A stretch of 64,000 nucleotides of DNA from Ammonifex degensii KC4 (GCF_000024605.1 NC_013385.1:1812175-1876174); one strand, 5' to 3'; counted from the first letter of the stretch, positions 11,008 to 21,246 are shown. Program-made: numbers and translations. The notes: generated from the letters alone by a model not told the origin.

Positions 11008-11016
11008 ATTATAGCA
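11008..11016 (-). promoter_or_regulatory. Extended -10 promoter for uvrB operon
   Basis: On the minus strand TGCTATAAT lies 33-41 nt upstream of the uvrB ATG: a perfect TATAAT with the TGn extension and no convincing -35. The same nine bases occur upstream of the IclR gene. No LexA-type GAACnnnnGTTC box was found here. Confidence 0.55.
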
Positions 11017-11120
11017 CGTACCCAGCAGTAAGGCAGGCTGCAGGGGAAGTTAAGAGTCAAAACTACCATTCTCCTTCCATCGTTCTCCCCTACAACAAAA
11101 AATTATGACCGCCGACCAAA

Positions 11121-11147
11121 AAGAAAAAAGGGCCAGGTCACCTGGCC
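11121..11147 (-). terminator. Rho-independent terminator of the 81-aa orphan gene
   Basis: GGCCAGG/CCTGGCC stem with a 3-nt loop (11131-11147). Reading the minus strand it is followed by CTTTTTTCTTTTT. It lies 20 nt beyond the stop of the small gene ending at 11168. Confidence 0.8.
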
Positions 11148-11167
11148 TTAGGGATGGGGGTTGTATG

Positions 11168-11413
11168 TTAAAGTGTTGCCGGGATGGCGCAGTCTAGTCG
11201 TCCTTCTTCCTCTTCTTTAGGCTCTAGCTTCTGGAACCACTCCCAGAAGCGCTCCGGCTCTTCTGTGTCGAAGGCCATGACCAGATCCTTTTCCTTTACC
11301 AACACTACCCAGCCTTCCGGGCCGCTCACCTCGTACCACTTGGTTCCCGGAACCGGCCGCAACTTATACCCTGCCGCCTCCAGCAGAGCGAAGACGGCAC
11401 TCAGCTTGGTCAT
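11168..11413 (-). CDS. Hypothetical protein, 81 aa
   Basis: Not recognised. A small acidic protein starting MTKLSAVFALLEAAGYKL, with an aromatic centre (KWYEVSGPEGWVVLV) and an E-rich tail (LEPKEEEEGR). No cysteines form a metal site, and there is no signal peptide or membrane segment. The ATG at 11413 is preferred to a GTG four codons upstream because AAGGTGG is better spaced. It has its own strong promoter, a 5' UTR hairpin (GCGGGC/GCCCGC) and a terminator, so it is a real monocistronic gene between the uvr and arg operons. Confidence 0.65.
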   Translation of the reverse strand: MTKLSAVFALLEAAGYKLRPVPGTKWYEVSGPEGWVVLVKEKDLVMAFDTEEPERFWEWFQKLEPKEEEEGRLDCAIPATL

Positions 11414-11476
11414 GGGCCTCACCACCTTGCGGGCTTGCTGCCCGCCTACTTGTGAAAGATGACACTTTCATTATCC

Positions 11477-11505
11477 ATAATAACCGGATCACTTCCTCTT
11501 GTCAA
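11477..11505 (-). promoter_or_regulatory. Sigma-A-type promoter for the 81-aa orphan gene
   Basis: Minus strand TTGACA (11505-11500), 17-nt spacer, TATTAT (11482-11477). The -35 box overlaps the argH stop codon region. Just downstream, TGAAAG-N6-CTTTCA (about 11453-11470) forms an inverted repeat across the likely transcription start, a possible operator. Confidence 0.75.
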
Positions 11506-12890
11506 CCATAATTTTTTGAACTTTTGAGGTTATTTTTTAGCTCCTCTATCCGTGCTTTCACCGTCACTGGCGCCGGGCCGCCTCTTAAAGTTCTTTTATC
11601 CAGGCTTTTCTCCAGCTTGACCGCCTCCAGCACGTCCTCCTCCACCAGCGGAGTGAAGCGCCGGAATTCTTCCAGGGAAAGCTCCTCCAGGTCCTTACCC
11701 TGCTCCAGGCAGTAGAGCACTATCTCCCCTACCACCCGGTGGGCCTCCCGGAAGGGAAGCCCCTTGCGTACTAAGTACTCTGCCAGGTCGGTGGCAGTAA
11801 GAAAGCCGCGGCGGGCAGCCGCCGCCATCTGCTCTCGTTTCACCTTCATGGTAGCCAGCATGGGCGGGAAGACTTCCAGGACAGCCTTCAAAGTGTCCAC
11901 CGTGTCAAAAAGCAGGGGCTTGTCCTCCTGCAGGTCTTTGTTGTAGGTCAGGGGAAGGGCCTTGAGCAAAGTGGCCAGAGCGGTGAAGTTGCCTATTACC
12001 CGCGCCGTTTTGGCCCGGCAGAGCTCGGCCACGTCGGGATTCTTTTTCTGCGGCATCATGCTGGAGCCGGTTGTAAAGGCGTCGTCCAGCTCCACAAAGT
12101 CGAAGTAGGGGGTGCTCCACAAAATGAGCTCCTCCGCCAGGCGGCTGAGGTGTATCATTAGCAAAACGGCGGCCGCGCAAAACTCCACCACGAAATCGCG
12201 GTCGCTCACCGCATCCATGCTGTTCTCCGCCACCTTCTCGAAGCCCAGGAGTTCGGCTACGTACTCCCGGTCAAGGGGGAAAGTGCTTCCTGCCAGAGCG
12301 CCCGCTCCTAAGGGAAGCACGTTGGTGCGGCGGTAACAGTCGGCCAGCCGCTCATCGTCGCGGGTGAACATTTCGTAGTAGGCCAGCAGGTGGTGGGCCA
12401 GGGTGACCGGCTGGGCCGGCTGGAGGTGGGTGAAACCAGGCATCAAGGTGTGGCAGTGCTGCTCCGCCAGCTCCAAAAGCACTCGGCGCAGTTCCTGCAA
12501 CCTTTCCCGGAGGTTGTTTATTTCTTCCCGCAGGTAAAGGCGCAGGTCGGTGACCACCAGATCGTTGCGGCTGCGCCCGGTATGGAGCTTCTTTCCTACT
12601 TCCCCTACTCGCTCCACCAGCAGCTGCTCCACCAGGGTATGCACATCCTCCACCCCCTCCAGCTGCACCTCTCCCCGCTTTAAGATGCGCCGCACTTCTT
12701 CCAGCCCGGCCAGCAGCTTTTCCTCTTCTTCCGGTGTCAGCACCCCTATTTTCCTCAGGCCCCGGACGTGGGCCTGGCTCACCTGGATTTCGTAAGGCCA
12801 GAGGCGAAAATCAAAGCTTATAGAGTCCTGAAAGGCCCGGACACGCGGGTCGGTCTCCTTGCGGAAGCGCCCTCCCCACAAAAGGCTCAC
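11502..12890 (-). CDS. argH: Argininosuccinate lyase
   Basis: 462 residues, full length. Splits argininosuccinate into arginine and fumarate, the last step of arginine synthesis. The fumarase/aspartase-superfamily signature [12 protein letters not shown] (near residue 275) carries the catalytic serine loop. The N-terminus [12 protein letters not shown] and [13 protein letters not shown] are ArgH-typical. Last gene of the arg operon; it overlaps the end of argG by 4 nt. No terminator is seen after it, and the next gene's -35 box touches its stop. Confidence 0.96.
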   Translation of the reverse strand: MSLLWGGRFRKETDPRVRAFQDSISFDFRLWPYEIQVSQAHVRGLRKIGVLTPEEEEKLLAGLEEVRRILKRGEVQLEGVEDVHTLVEQLLVERVGEVGKKLHTGRSRNDLVVTDLRLYLREEINNLRERLQELRRVLLELAEQHCHTLMPGFTHLQPAQPVTLAHHLLAYYEMFTRDDERLADCYRRTNVLPLGAGALAGSTFPLDREYVAELLGFEKVAENSMDAVSDRDFVVEFCAAAVLLMIHLSRLAEELILWSTPYFDFVELDDAFTTGSSMMPQKKNPDVAELCRAKTARVIGNFTALATLLKALPLTYNKDLQEDKPLLFDTVDTLKAVLEVFPPMLATMKVKREQMAAAARRGFLTATDLAEYLVRKGLPFREAHRVVGEIVLYCLEQGKDLEELSLEEFRRFTPLVEEDVLEAVKLEKSLDKRTLRGGPAPVTVKARIEELKNNLKSSKNYG

Positions 12891-14086
12891 TTGACCTTCC
12901 CCCTTAGCGCCTGTACCCAGAGGGGCAGGCCGAAGATCCGAATGAAGCCGCCGGCGTCCCGCTGATCGAAGAGTTCGTCGGCCTCGAAGGTGGCCAGGTC
13001 CTGCCGGTAAAGAGAGTAAGGAGAAGAAACTCCGGCTGGGTAGAGGTTCCCCTTGTAGAGCTTCAGGCGCACCGTGCCCGTGAGGTAAGGAGTGAGGGAG
13101 TTCACAAAGGCATCCAGCGCCTCTTTAAGCGGGGAGAACCACAGGCCGTCGTAGACCAGCTCCGCGTAGGTCTGTGCCACAATGTTCTTAAAGTGAAGGG
13201 TGGAACGATCTAGGACCAGGCGCTCGAGTTCCCGCAGAGCGTAGAAAAGAACCGTTCCGCCAGGTGTCTCGTAAACCCCCCGAGACTTGATGCCCACCAG
13301 ACGGTTCTCCACCAGGTCCGCTATGCCCACCCCCTGCTCCCCGGCCAGCCGGTTGAGCTCCTCCAGCAGGGGTACGGGGGAAAGTTTTTGGCCGTTGAGC
13401 GCCACCGGCTCTCCTTTTTCAAAGGCAATTTCCAGGTAGAGAGGCTGGTCGGGAGCCTCTTCTGGCGGCTTTATCAACTGGAAAAGATCGCGGGGCGGCT
13501 CTTGAGCCGGGTCTTCCAAAACGCCTCCCTCGTGGCTCAAATGCCACAGGTTCTGGTCGCGGCTGTAAGGCTGGGAAGGAGTGGCGGGCACGGGGATACC
13601 CCGCGCTTCGGCGTAAGCCATGGCCTCGGTGCGCGAGCGGATCGACCACTCCCGCCAGGGAGCAATTACCTTAAGCTCGGGGGCCAAGGCCCTTACTCCC
13701 ACCTCAAAACGCACCTGGTCGTTCCCTTTACCGGTGGCTCCGTGGGCCACCGCCTCCGCCCCTTCCTGCCGGGCCACTTCTACCAGCTTTTTAGCGATTA
13801 AGGGCCGGGCCATGGCCGTGCCCAGAAGATACTTGCCTTCGTAGATAGCTCCCGCTTTGAGCACGGGAAAGACGTACTCCCGCACGAACTCTTCCCGCGC
13901 ATCGACAACGTAGGCCTTAGCGGCCCCGCTCCGCAGCGCCTTCTCTCTGATTGCCGCCAGATCCTCTCCCTGCCCCAGGTCCACCGTGAGAGCGATTACC
14001 TCGTAGCCGTAGTTTTCTTTAAGCCAGGGAATGATGATAGAGGTGTCAAGCCCCCCTGAGTAAGCCAGAACGACTTTTTTTACCAT
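12887..14086 (-). CDS. argG: Argininosuccinate synthase
   Basis: 399 residues. Condenses citrulline and aspartate with ATP. The N-terminal PP-loop is [13 protein letters not shown] (residues 7-19), and the protein carries the ArgG segments [12 protein letters not shown] and [15 protein letters not shown]. It starts with ATG 25 nt after argF and is translationally coupled to argH. Confidence 0.96.
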   Translation of the reverse strand: MVKKVVLAYSGGLDTSIIIPWLKENYGYEVIALTVDLGQGEDLAAIREKALRSGAAKAYVVDAREEFVREYVFPVLKAGAIYEGKYLLGTAMARPLIAKKLVEVARQEGAEAVAHGATGKGNDQVRFEVGVRALAPELKVIAPWREWSIRSRTEAMAYAEARGIPVPATPSQPYSRDQNLWHLSHEGGVLEDPAQEPPRDLFQLIKPPEEAPDQPLYLEIAFEKGEPVALNGQKLSPVPLLEELNRLAGEQGVGIADLVENRLVGIKSRGVYETPGGTVLFYALRELERLVLDRSTLHFKNIVAQTYAELVYDGLWFSPLKEALDAFVNSLTPYLTGTVRLKLYKGNLYPAGVSSPYSLYRQDLATFEADELFDQRDAGGFIRIFGLPLWVQALRGKVK

Positions 14087-14111
14087 TTTTAGCCAAACCT
14101 CCCGGTCTAGA

Positions 14112-15050
14112 TTAGAGCAACAGGGCCAGCAGGGCTTTCTGGACGTGCAGCCGGTTCTCGGCCTCCTCCCAGACCAGGCTGTGGGGGCCGTCGATTATCT
14201 CCGCCGTAACCTCTTCTCCCCGGTGCGCCGGCAAACAGTGAAGGAAGATGAAATCGGGCTTGGCATGAGACACCAGCTCCTCGTTCACCTGGTAAGGTAG
14301 AAAGACCTTCTTTTTGGTCTCCGCTTCTTCTTCCTGCCCCATGCTCACCCAGACGTCGGTCACCACCACGTCGGCCCCCTTCACCGCCTGCACCGGGTCT
14401 TCGGTTACCACTACCTCCGTGCCCCGGGCCGCCTCTTGAGCTCTGGCCACCACCGTCGGGTGCGGCGCGTACTGGGGCGGGGTGGCCACATAGATGGACA
14501 TCCCCACCCGGGGACAGCCCAGAAGAAGGGAGTGACAGATGTTGTTGCCGTCCCCCACGTAGGCCAGCTTGAGCCCCGCCAGCCGCCCCTTGCTCTGCAG
14601 GATGGTGAGGAAATCGGCTAAGATCTGGCAGGGATGCTCCCAGGAGGTCAAGCCGTTTATTACCGGGATAGTGGCCGCCTCGGCCAGCTCCTCCACCTCT
14701 TCCTGCCGGAAGGTGCGGATGACACAACCGTCCACGTAGCGGGAAAGGACCCGGCCGGTATCGGCAATGCTCTCTCCCCGGCCCAGCTGCAGATCCTGGG
14801 CGTTTAAGTAAAGGGCGTACCCTCCTAGGTCGAACATGGCCACCTCAAAAGAGACCCTGGTTCGGGTGGAGGGCTTCTGAAAGATCATGGCCAAGCTCTT
14901 GCCAGCGCAGAAGGTGTGGGTCTCTCCCCTTTTTTTAGCTTCCTTAAGCTCGGCCGCGAAGCTTAAAAGACCCATAATCTCTTCGCTGGTAAAGTCAGCT
15001 ATGGAGAGAAAGTCGCGGTGCCGAAAACGCTTGCGCAAAGAAGCGTACAC
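14112..15050 (-). CDS. argF: Ornithine carbamoyltransferase
   Basis: 312 residues. Transfers the carbamoyl group to ornithine, giving citrulline. Carbamoyl-phosphate loop [11 protein letters not shown] (near residue 57), ornithine-side motif [13 protein letters not shown] (near 270), and DVWVSMGQE in the SMG loop. carAB, which make carbamoyl phosphate, are not in the window. Gap to argD is 14 nt. Confidence 0.95.
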   Translation of the reverse strand: MYASLRKRFRHRDFLSIADFTSEEIMGLLSFAAELKEAKKRGETHTFCAGKSLAMIFQKPSTRTRVSFEVAMFDLGGYALYLNAQDLQLGRGESIADTGRVLSRYVDGCVIRTFRQEEVEELAEAATIPVINGLTSWEHPCQILADFLTILQSKGRLAGLKLAYVGDGNNICHSLLLGCPRVGMSIYVATPPQYAPHPTVVARAQEAARGTEVVVTEDPVQAVKGADVVVTDVWVSMGQEEEAETKKKVFLPYQVNEELVSHAKPDFIFLHCLPAHRGEEVTAEIIDGPHSLVWEEAENRLHVQKALLALLL

Positions 15051-15064
15051 TTACCTTTCCCCCC

Positions 15065-16252
15065 TTATTCCACGCAAACCAGAGCTTCCCGCAAGATCTC
15101 TAAAGCGCGGTCTATCTCCTCCTTGCCCACGATGAGCGGGGGAGCAAAGCGCAGGACTTGCTCTTTGACCGCGTTTAGTAAAAGTCCCCGCTTGAGGCAC
15201 TCCGTAACCACTGCTCGGGCAGGAACGGCAGTCACCGCCCCCAGGAGCAAGCCCAGACCCCGCACTTCCTGAAGCTTACCGGTATCCTTCCCGATCTCTT
15301 CCAGCCGCTTCTTCAGGTACTCTCCTACTTCCTGCGCTCTATGCACCAGTCCCTCCTCCTCCAGCACCTCCAGCACCGCCAGGCTGGCCGAGGTGGCCAG
15401 GGGATTGCCCCCAAAAGTGGAGGCGTGGTCGCCGGGGGAGAAGGCCAGAGCCACCTCCTCCTTGGCCAGGATGGCGCCGATGGGGAACCCGCCTCCCAGC
15501 CCCTTGGCCAAGCAAACCACGTCGGCCTCCACGCCGTAGTGCTCCTGGGCCAAGAAGCGCCCGGTCCTCCCCACGCCCGTCTGCACCTCGTCGAAGATGA
15601 GGCAGGCTCCATGGCGGGAGGCTAGCTCCCTGGCCGCCCGCAGGAACTCCGGCGTGGCGGGAATCACTCCCCCCTCCCCCTGGATCGGTTCTAGAAGGAT
15701 AGCCGCAGTCCTTTCCCCTACTGCTTCCTCCAGGGCTTCCGGGGAGTTATAGGGGATGTACCGGAAGCCGGGGAGTAAGGGTTCGAAGCCCTGGTGGTAG
15801 CGGGGTTGGCCGGTGGCGGTAAGCGCCCCGTAAGTGCGCCCGTGGAAGGAGTTACGGGCCACCACTATTTCGTACTTGTCCTCCCGTCCGCTGGTCGATC
15901 GGGCGTACTTGCGAGCCAGCTTCAGCGCCCCTTCCACCGCCTCGGCCCCGCTGTTGCAGAAGAAGACCCGCTGGTAAGGGGTAAGTTCCGTGAGGCGCTG
16001 TGCCAGTTTTACCTGGGGCCAGGTGTAGAAGAGGTTGGAGCAGTGCCATAGCTTCCCTGCCTGCTCCTTTACGGCCGCCACCACTTTGGGATGACAGTGC
16101 CCCACGCTGTTGACCGCTATGCCGGCCACAAAATCCAGGTACTCTTTTCCTTCCGCGTCCCAGACCCGCACCCCCTCGCCTTTGACCAGCACCACCGGCA
16201 GGCGAGCATAGGTGGGCATGAGCTTCTTTTCCGCCAGCTCTATGCAGGACAA
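15065..16252 (-). CDS. argD: Acetylornithine aminotransferase
   Basis: 395 residues, class III PLP aminotransferase. Converts N-acetylglutamate semialdehyde to N-acetylornithine. Visible signatures are CNSGAEAVEGALKLARKYA, LIFDEVQTGVGRTG with the PLP aspartate, and the PLP lysine in CLAKGLGGGFPIGA. A role in lysine synthesis (DapC-like activity) is possible, as for many ArgD. It sits in the operon between argB and argF, 12 nt after argB. Confidence 0.95.
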   Translation of the reverse strand: MSCIELAEKKLMPTYARLPVVLVKGEGVRVWDAEGKEYLDFVAGIAVNSVGHCHPKVVAAVKEQAGKLWHCSNLFYTWPQVKLAQRLTELTPYQRVFFCNSGAEAVEGALKLARKYARSTSGREDKYEIVVARNSFHGRTYGALTATGQPRYHQGFEPLLPGFRYIPYNSPEALEEAVGERTAAILLEPIQGEGGVIPATPEFLRAARELASRHGACLIFDEVQTGVGRTGRFLAQEHYGVEADVVCLAKGLGGGFPIGAILAKEEVALAFSPGDHASTFGGNPLATSASLAVLEVLEEEGLVHRAQEVGEYLKKRLEEIGKDTGKLQEVRGLGLLLGAVTAVPARAVVTECLKRGLLLNAVKEQVLRFAPPLIVGKEEIDRALEILREALVCVE

Positions 16253-16264
16253 AACCTTCCCCCC

Positions 16265-17119
16265 TTAGGGCACCACCATGGTGCCTATACCTTCGTCCGT
16301 GAAGACCTCCAGGAGGATAGCGTGCGGGATCCGCCCGTCCAGGATGTGGGCCCGCTTCACTCCCTCCTCCAGAGCCTCCCGACAGCACTCCAGCTTGGGT
16401 ATCATACCCCCGCTCACCCGGCCGGAGGCCAGGAGCTGGGGGATATCGCCGAGGTGAATGGTGGAAATCACCGAGGTTTCGTCTTCCGGATTGCTCAAGA
16501 TGCCGGGGACGTCAGTAAGAAGAATGAGTTTCTCGGCCTTAAGGGCTGCCGCTATCTTGCCGGCCACGGTATCGGCATTGATGTTAAGCCCTTCTCCCCG
16601 AGGGCCAAGACCTATGGGGGCCACCACCGGTATGTACCCCTGGGCGATGACGCTCAAAAGAAGCTCCGGATTTACCGACTTCACGCGCCCCACCAGTCCC
16701 AGGTCTTCCCCTTCTTCCTTCTCCGCCAGCAAGAGGTTGGCGTCCTTACCGCACAGGCCCACCGCCTTGCCCCCCAGCTGGTTGATGAAAGCGGCAATCT
16801 CTTTGTTTAGCCGCCCCAGGACCATCTCTACCACTTCCATGGTTTCTTCGTCAGTCACCCGGCGACCGTTAACAAAGACGCTCTCCTTGCCCAGCCGCTT
16901 GAGCATGCGCGAAATGTCAGGGCCGCCGCCGTGCACCAGCACCGGGTGCATGCCCACGTACTTCATGAGCACCACATCCGTCAGCACCGCCCGCTTGAGC
17001 TCGCAGTTGAGCATGGCGTGGCCCCCGTACTTTATCACCACGATTTTACCGTAAAAAGAACGGATGTAGGGCAGGGCCTCCACCAGAATTTTGGCCTTCT
17101 CCAGAGCCGACAACACCAA
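16265..17119 (-). CDS. argB: Acetylglutamate kinase
   Basis: 284 residues, amino-acid kinase fold. Phosphorylates N-acetylglutamate. Glycine-rich loops [10 protein letters not shown] (near residue 30) and [12 protein letters not shown], plus [13 protein letters not shown]. The N-terminal helix (about 25 residues before the kinase core) is the kind that in other bacteria supports the hexameric, arginine-inhibited form, so feedback inhibition is plausible but not proven. Confidence 0.95.
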   Translation of the reverse strand: MVLSALEKAKILVEALPYIRSFYGKIVVIKYGGHAMLNCELKRAVLTDVVLMKYVGMHPVLVHGGGPDISRMLKRLGKESVFVNGRRVTDEETMEVVEMVLGRLNKEIAAFINQLGGKAVGLCGKDANLLLAEKEEGEDLGLVGRVKSVNPELLLSVIAQGYIPVVAPIGLGPRGEGLNINADTVAGKIAAALKAEKLILLTDVPGILSNPEDETSVISTIHLGDIPQLLASGRVSGGMIPKLECCREALEEGVKRAHILDGRIPHAILLEVFTDEGIGTMVVP

Positions 17120-17136
17120 GGTTCTCCCTTACCTCC

Positions 17137-18336
17137 TCAGGTACGGTAGTGCGCGTTTATGCGTACGTAGTCGTAGGTCAGGTCGCAGCCCCAGGCCGTG
17201 GCCCGGGCCTCTCCAGCGCCGAGGTTTACACGGATGATCACCGGATCGGTGGAAAGGGCCGCCCGGGCCTCTTCTTCGTCGAAAGAGGTACCTTTACCCT
17301 CCGCCACCACCTGCACCGGACCCAGCCAGACCGCCACCTTTTCCGGATCAAAGCGCGCGCCCGAATAACCCAGGGCACATACTATGCGTCCCCAGTTGGG
17401 ATCTTTACCGAAGACGGCTGCCTTTACCAGGTTGGAAGCGGCCACCGCCCGCGCCGCCCGCCGGGCCTCCTCCTTAGTACACGCCCCTTCTACCTGAACC
17501 TCGATAAGCCTGGTGGCTCCCTCCCCATCGCGCGCTATCTGCCGGGCTAAGGAAGCAGCTACTTCATAAAGGGCCTGCTTGAAGGTGGCGTAGGCAGGGC
17601 CCTCTTTTTCGATCATGGGATTGGAGGCCTGGCCGTTGGCCAGCACCAGCACCATGTCGTTGGTGCTGGTGTCCCCGTCCACCGTTATTAGGTTGAAGGT
17701 GTCTTCCACTACTTCCCGCAAAGCTAGCTTGAGGAGCTCGGGCGTTATAGCCACGTCGGTGGTGAGGAAGGCCAGCATGGTGGCCATGCAGGGATGGATC
17801 ATTCCCGAGCCCTTGGCCATCCCTCCTATCCGGCAGGTAAAGCCCTCCAGGAGAAACTCCACCGCCGCCTCTTTGGGCACGGTGTCCGTGGTCATGATGG
17901 CCTCGGCCGCCGCCCTGTGTCCTTCGCGGCCTAACCCCTTCACCAACTCGGGTAAAGCCTTAAGGATCTTCTCTACCGGCAGCCGCTCTCCGATGATGCC
18001 CGTGGAGCTCACCAGCACCATCTCCTCCGGTAAGGAAAGAGCCTCGGCCGCCGCCCGAGCCATGAGCCTAGCATCCGCCAGCCCTTCCAGGCCTGTGCAG
18101 GCGTTGGCATTGCCGCTGTTAACAATGACCGCCTGGGCCTGTCCTTCGGCTACCCTGCTCTGGGTCAGGAGTACCGGAGCGGCTTTCACCCGGTTGGTGG
18201 TAAAAACCCCGGCCGCCGCCGCCGGTACTTCGCTCACCACTAAAGCCAGGTCCTTTTTGTACCTCTTGATTCCTGCCGCCACACCGTTGGCCAGAAAACC
18301 TTTCGGCGCTGTGACACCACCCTCTATCCAGATCAC
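17137..18336 (-). CDS. argJ: Bifunctional glutamate N-acetyltransferase / ornithine acetyltransferase
   Basis: 399 residues. Moves the acetyl group from N-acetylornithine to glutamate, closing the acetyl cycle; bifunctional forms also use acetyl-CoA. The precursor is self-cleaved before the threonine in KGSGMIHPCMATMLAF (near residue 187), which is intact. No separate argA or argE is seen, consistent with the cyclic pathway. Gap to argB is 17 nt. Confidence 0.95.
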   Translation of the reverse strand: MIWIEGGVTAPKGFLANGVAAGIKRYKKDLALVVSEVPAAAAGVFTTNRVKAAPVLLTQSRVAEGQAQAVIVNSGNANACTGLEGLADARLMARAAAEALSLPEEMVLVSSTGIIGERLPVEKILKALPELVKGLGREGHRAAAEAIMTTDTVPKEAAVEFLLEGFTCRIGGMAKGSGMIHPCMATMLAFLTTDVAITPELLKLALREVVEDTFNLITVDGDTSTNDMVLVLANGQASNPMIEKEGPAYATFKQALYEVAASLARQIARDGEGATRLIEVQVEGACTKEEARRAARAVAASNLVKAAVFGKDPNWGRIVCALGYSGARFDPEKVAVWLGPVQVVAEGKGTSFDEEEARAALSTDPVIIRVNLGAGEARATAWGCDLTYDYVRINAHYRT

Positions 18337-18358
18337 GGGTCTCTACCGCCTCCCCCCT

Positions 18359-19399
18359 TTACGGATAAATGCCAGAATCTTCTAGCCCCATCGTTTCTGG
18401 GAAACCGCAGATTAGATTGAAGTTTTGCACCGCCTGCCCGGCTGCTCCCTTTACCAGATTGTCCAGAGCGGCCAGCAGCACCGCCCGGCCGGTGCGCCCG
18501 TCGGCCACCGCCCCCAACTGCACCAAGTTCGAACCCCAGACGCTCTTGGTACGGGGGTAAACCCCGGCAGGCAGCACCTTAACAAAAGGCTCCTCCCGGT
18601 AGTACTCCCGGTAGGTGGCAAGCAGGTCTTCGGTCGTCACTCCCGGAGCCAACGGTGCATAGATGGTGGCCAGGATGCCCCGCGTCTGCGGGACTAAGTG
18701 GGGAACGAAGGTCAAGCGAACCTCTTTGCCCAGCTTGTCCTGTAGGATCTGCTCCATCTCCGGCGTATGCCGGTGCACTGCCACGTTGTAGGCTTGTACG
18801 TTCTCGTTGACCTCGGCGTACAGCATCTCCATCTTGGGCTGACGGCCGGCTCCCGAGACCCCCGACTTGGCATCCACTACTATCCCTTCCGGCAGGATCT
18901 GCCCCGCCTTAAGGAGAGGAACAAGAGCCAGCAGGACCGCCGTAGGATAACAGCCGGGGTTGGCCACCAGCCGGGCCGTTTTAATCCGGTCGCGGTAAAG
19001 CTCGGGCAGGCCGTAGACGGCCTCCCGCAAAAGTTCCGGTGCCCCGTGGGAGAGACCGTACCACCTTTCGTAAATGCTAGCCTCACGGAAGCGGAAATCG
19101 GCCCCCAGGTCGATGAGCTTCTTCCCCGCCTGCCAGGCCGCCCGGGCGTAAGATATCGCCTCCCCTGCCGGCAAGGCGGTAAAGAGGACGTCCACTTCCC
19201 GGACGAGCTCTTCCGGCGAAGCCGCTATTAGCTTTTCATCTTCCAGCCCCCAGAACTGGGGAAAAACCTCGGGCAAAGATTTCCCTGCGTGCGTACGGGC
19301 TGCCAGCAAACAAATTTTCGCTTCGGGGTGACGTCTGAAAAGGCGAATGAGCTCCGCACCGGTGTAGCCCGAAGCGCCGACGATCCCTACCCGAACCAA
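18359..19399 (-). CDS. argC: N-acetyl-gamma-glutamyl-phosphate reductase
   Basis: 346 residues. NADPH-dependent reduction of acetylglutamyl phosphate to the semialdehyde. Nucleotide loop VGIVGASGYTGAELIRL (residues 4-20) and the catalytic cysteine in NPGCYPTAVLLAL (near 147). TTG start with a GGAGGG site 11 nt upstream. First gene of argCJBDFGH. Confidence 0.95.
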   Translation of the reverse strand: MVRVGIVGASGYTGAELIRLFRRHPEAKICLLAARTHAGKSLPEVFPQFWGLEDEKLIAASPEELVREVDVLFTALPAGEAISYARAAWQAGKKLIDLGADFRFREASIYERWYGLSHGAPELLREAVYGLPELYRDRIKTARLVANPGCYPTAVLLALVPLLKAGQILPEGIVVDAKSGVSGAGRQPKMEMLYAEVNENVQAYNVAVHRHTPEMEQILQDKLGKEVRLTFVPHLVPQTRGILATIYAPLAPGVTTEDLLATYREYYREEPFVKVLPAGVYPRTKSVWGSNLVQLGAVADGRTGRAVLLAALDNLVKGAAGQAVQNFNLICGFPETMGLEDSGIYP

Positions 19400-19432
19400 A
19401 AGCCTTCACCCCCTCCGCCGCTAATGGTACTA

Positions 19433-19465
19433 ATTATACAGCTGGCTGCATAAAAATACAACAAG
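19433..19465 (-). promoter_or_regulatory. argC promoter with overlapping ARG-box-like operator
   Basis: Minus strand TTGTAT (19461-19456), 17-nt spacer, perfect TATAAT (19438-19433). The plus strand across the -35 reads TGCATAAAAATACAA (19447-19461). This matches the ArgR/AhrC box pattern TGAATAAAAATTCAA at all but two positions. Binding there would block the -35, giving arginine-dependent repression; the regulator gene itself is not in the window. Confidence 0.65.
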
Positions 19466-19470
19466 AAACT

Positions 19471-21216
19471 CTAGCGGGCAGGGCGCACCGCCAGGCGGCG
19501 GTAACGGTTGATGGCCGCCGCTATCTCATGCCGCCGGGGCCGGGCCATCTCCCCCGGGTGCTCTCCCTGCCGCCCGGCCAGCACATCCAGTCCCTCTCTC
19601 TCCACTTCTTCCTCCAGAAGCTCGAGAATTTCCCGCAGGGTGCGCTTCCCGTCGGCATACAAAGGTAACCGGCGCAAGATGACGGCAATGGCCCGAGTCT
19701 GCGCCGGATCCACCAACTGCTCCACCGCGCTCAAATCGATGGTCTCCCGGCCGAAGCGAATTTCACTAAGCCCCTGGGCCTTCACCTTATCCCGGGGACC
19801 TAGACGCCAGGGATCAGGCAAAAGAATGCGCGGAATGGGAGGCTTAAAAGGCCCGGCCTCCTCCGGATTGCGCCGGGTGGGCATGGCCTGGGCAATTTCT
19901 CGGGCCGCCGCCGTGACCAGCCGGGGCCGATAGTTCTCCATCATGATCACGTGGTCGGCCACGTCGAAGTAGTCTCCCGAACCCCCCACCACTAGGATGG
20001 TAGAAACGCCGTAATCCTGGTAGAGTTGGCGCACCCGGTCGATGAAGGGGGTGATAGGCTCCTTGTCTTTAGCCACCAGAGCCTGCATGCGGGCGTCGCG
20101 GATCATGAAATTGGTTGCGCTGGTATCCTCGTCAAGCAAAAGAAGCGAGGTCCCCACCTCCAAAGCTTCGGCGATGTTGGCCGCCTGGGAGGTGCTGCCA
20201 CTGGCCGTGGGAGTGGAGAAGAAACGGGTGTCCTGGCCGCCGGGAAGGTTAGTTATGAAGCTTGATATGTCCACCCCGGTCACCGCCCGGCCGTCCTCGG
20301 CCCGGATCTTCACCGCATCCCGGACAGTCAGCACGAACTCCCGGCCGTCCCCAGGAATGTGGTCGTAGACTCCCCGCTCTATGGCCCGCAGGAGCGTGGT
20401 CTTGCCGTGGTAGCCTCCGCCCACGATAAGGGTAACCCCTCGGGGGATGCCCATGCCGGTCACTATCCCCCGGTGAGGCAGGGTGAAGGAGACTCTGAGC
20501 TCGGGAGGGCTCTGGAAGGGGATGGCCTTGTCCTTGGGCAAGGGGCGGTCGCTGGCACCGCTTTCCCGGGGGAGGATACTGCCGTCGGCCACAAAGGCCA
20601 CCAAGCCCCTTTCCTTCATCTGCCGCCGTAAAGAGTCCTGGTCTTCGGCGGTGTGGACGTGCAGCCACAGGGCTTCCTTGTCCAGGTTAGCGTATCGGAG
20701 AGAGCGGCGCACGATTTCCGGCAGCACCTCGAAAAAGATCCGCTGGGCCTCCCGGGCAGTTATGGTCCTGCCCCGTGCCGGCAGCCCCACGGCGATGCGG
20801 GCCTCCACGAACTTCTCGTTAACCACCACCGCCGTGCGCTCCAGGATTTCCTGGCCGCAGGGGGTGATGTGAATCTCGCCGCTGTGCCCGGTGCCGCAGG
20901 GGCGGGAAAGAGCCCGGCAGTACCGGCCGAAAACCCGGGTGAGGAAGTCACAGAGGGCCACCCGCGCCGGCTTGCTGGTAATAAGCTCCATAGGGAAGCC
21001 GGCCACCCCCTGCTCCACCCGCACCCGCACCTTGGAAGGAGGGGCGAAGGGATCGCTCTGGGCGTGATCCAAGAAGAGGAAGAAATCGTCCCACCGGTAG
21101 GCTCCTTCAAGCTCCTGATAAGCCTTGTATCCCCGGCCGTCGATGCGCCGCAGTTTCTCCCGAAACTCTTCCTTGGTCTTCAACCTCTCCGCCTCCAAAC
21201 TATTAATAGAAGTCAT
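19471..21216 (-). CDS. ABC-class ATPase (PF09818-type predicted ATPase)
   Basis: 581 residues, cytosolic; no membrane segment. Matches the poorly characterised single-chain ABC_ATPase family: N-terminal domain with IDGRGYKAYQELEGAY (about residues 25-40), P-loop VGGGYHGKTTLLRAIERGVY in mid-protein, then LLLDEDTSATNFMIRDARM as Walker B, and a C-terminal helical region. Cellular role unknown for the family. It is the only gene here, divergent from bioF, sharing the 77-nt region that carries the bioF promoter and BirA site. Confidence 0.8.
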   Translation of the reverse strand: MTSINSLEAERLKTKEEFREKLRRIDGRGYKAYQELEGAYRWDDFFLFLDHAQSDPFAPPSKVRVRVEQGVAGFPMELITSKPARVALCDFLTRVFGRYCRALSRPCGTGHSGEIHITPCGQEILERTAVVVNEKFVEARIAVGLPARGRTITAREAQRIFFEVLPEIVRRSLRYANLDKEALWLHVHTAEDQDSLRRQMKERGLVAFVADGSILPRESGASDRPLPKDKAIPFQSPPELRVSFTLPHRGIVTGMGIPRGVTLIVGGGYHGKTTLLRAIERGVYDHIPGDGREFVLTVRDAVKIRAEDGRAVTGVDISSFITNLPGGQDTRFFSTPTASGSTSQAANIAEALEVGTSLLLLDEDTSATNFMIRDARMQALVAKDKEPITPFIDRVRQLYQDYGVSTILVVGGSGDYFDVADHVIMMENYRPRLVTAAAREIAQAMPTRRNPEEAGPFKPPIPRILLPDPWRLGPRDKVKAQGLSEIRFGRETIDLSAVEQLVDPAQTRAIAVILRRLPLYADGKRTLREILELLEEEVEREGLDVLAGRQGEHPGEMARPRRHEIAAAINRYRRLAVRPAR

Positions 21217-21246
21217 ATTACGAGTTTACCGCAAGAAAACCCCACC

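Noticed and set aside
19400-19470. T-box or riboswitch leader before argC
   Set aside because: Only about 35 nt separate the -10 from the start codon; too short for a T-box, and an ARG box explains control.
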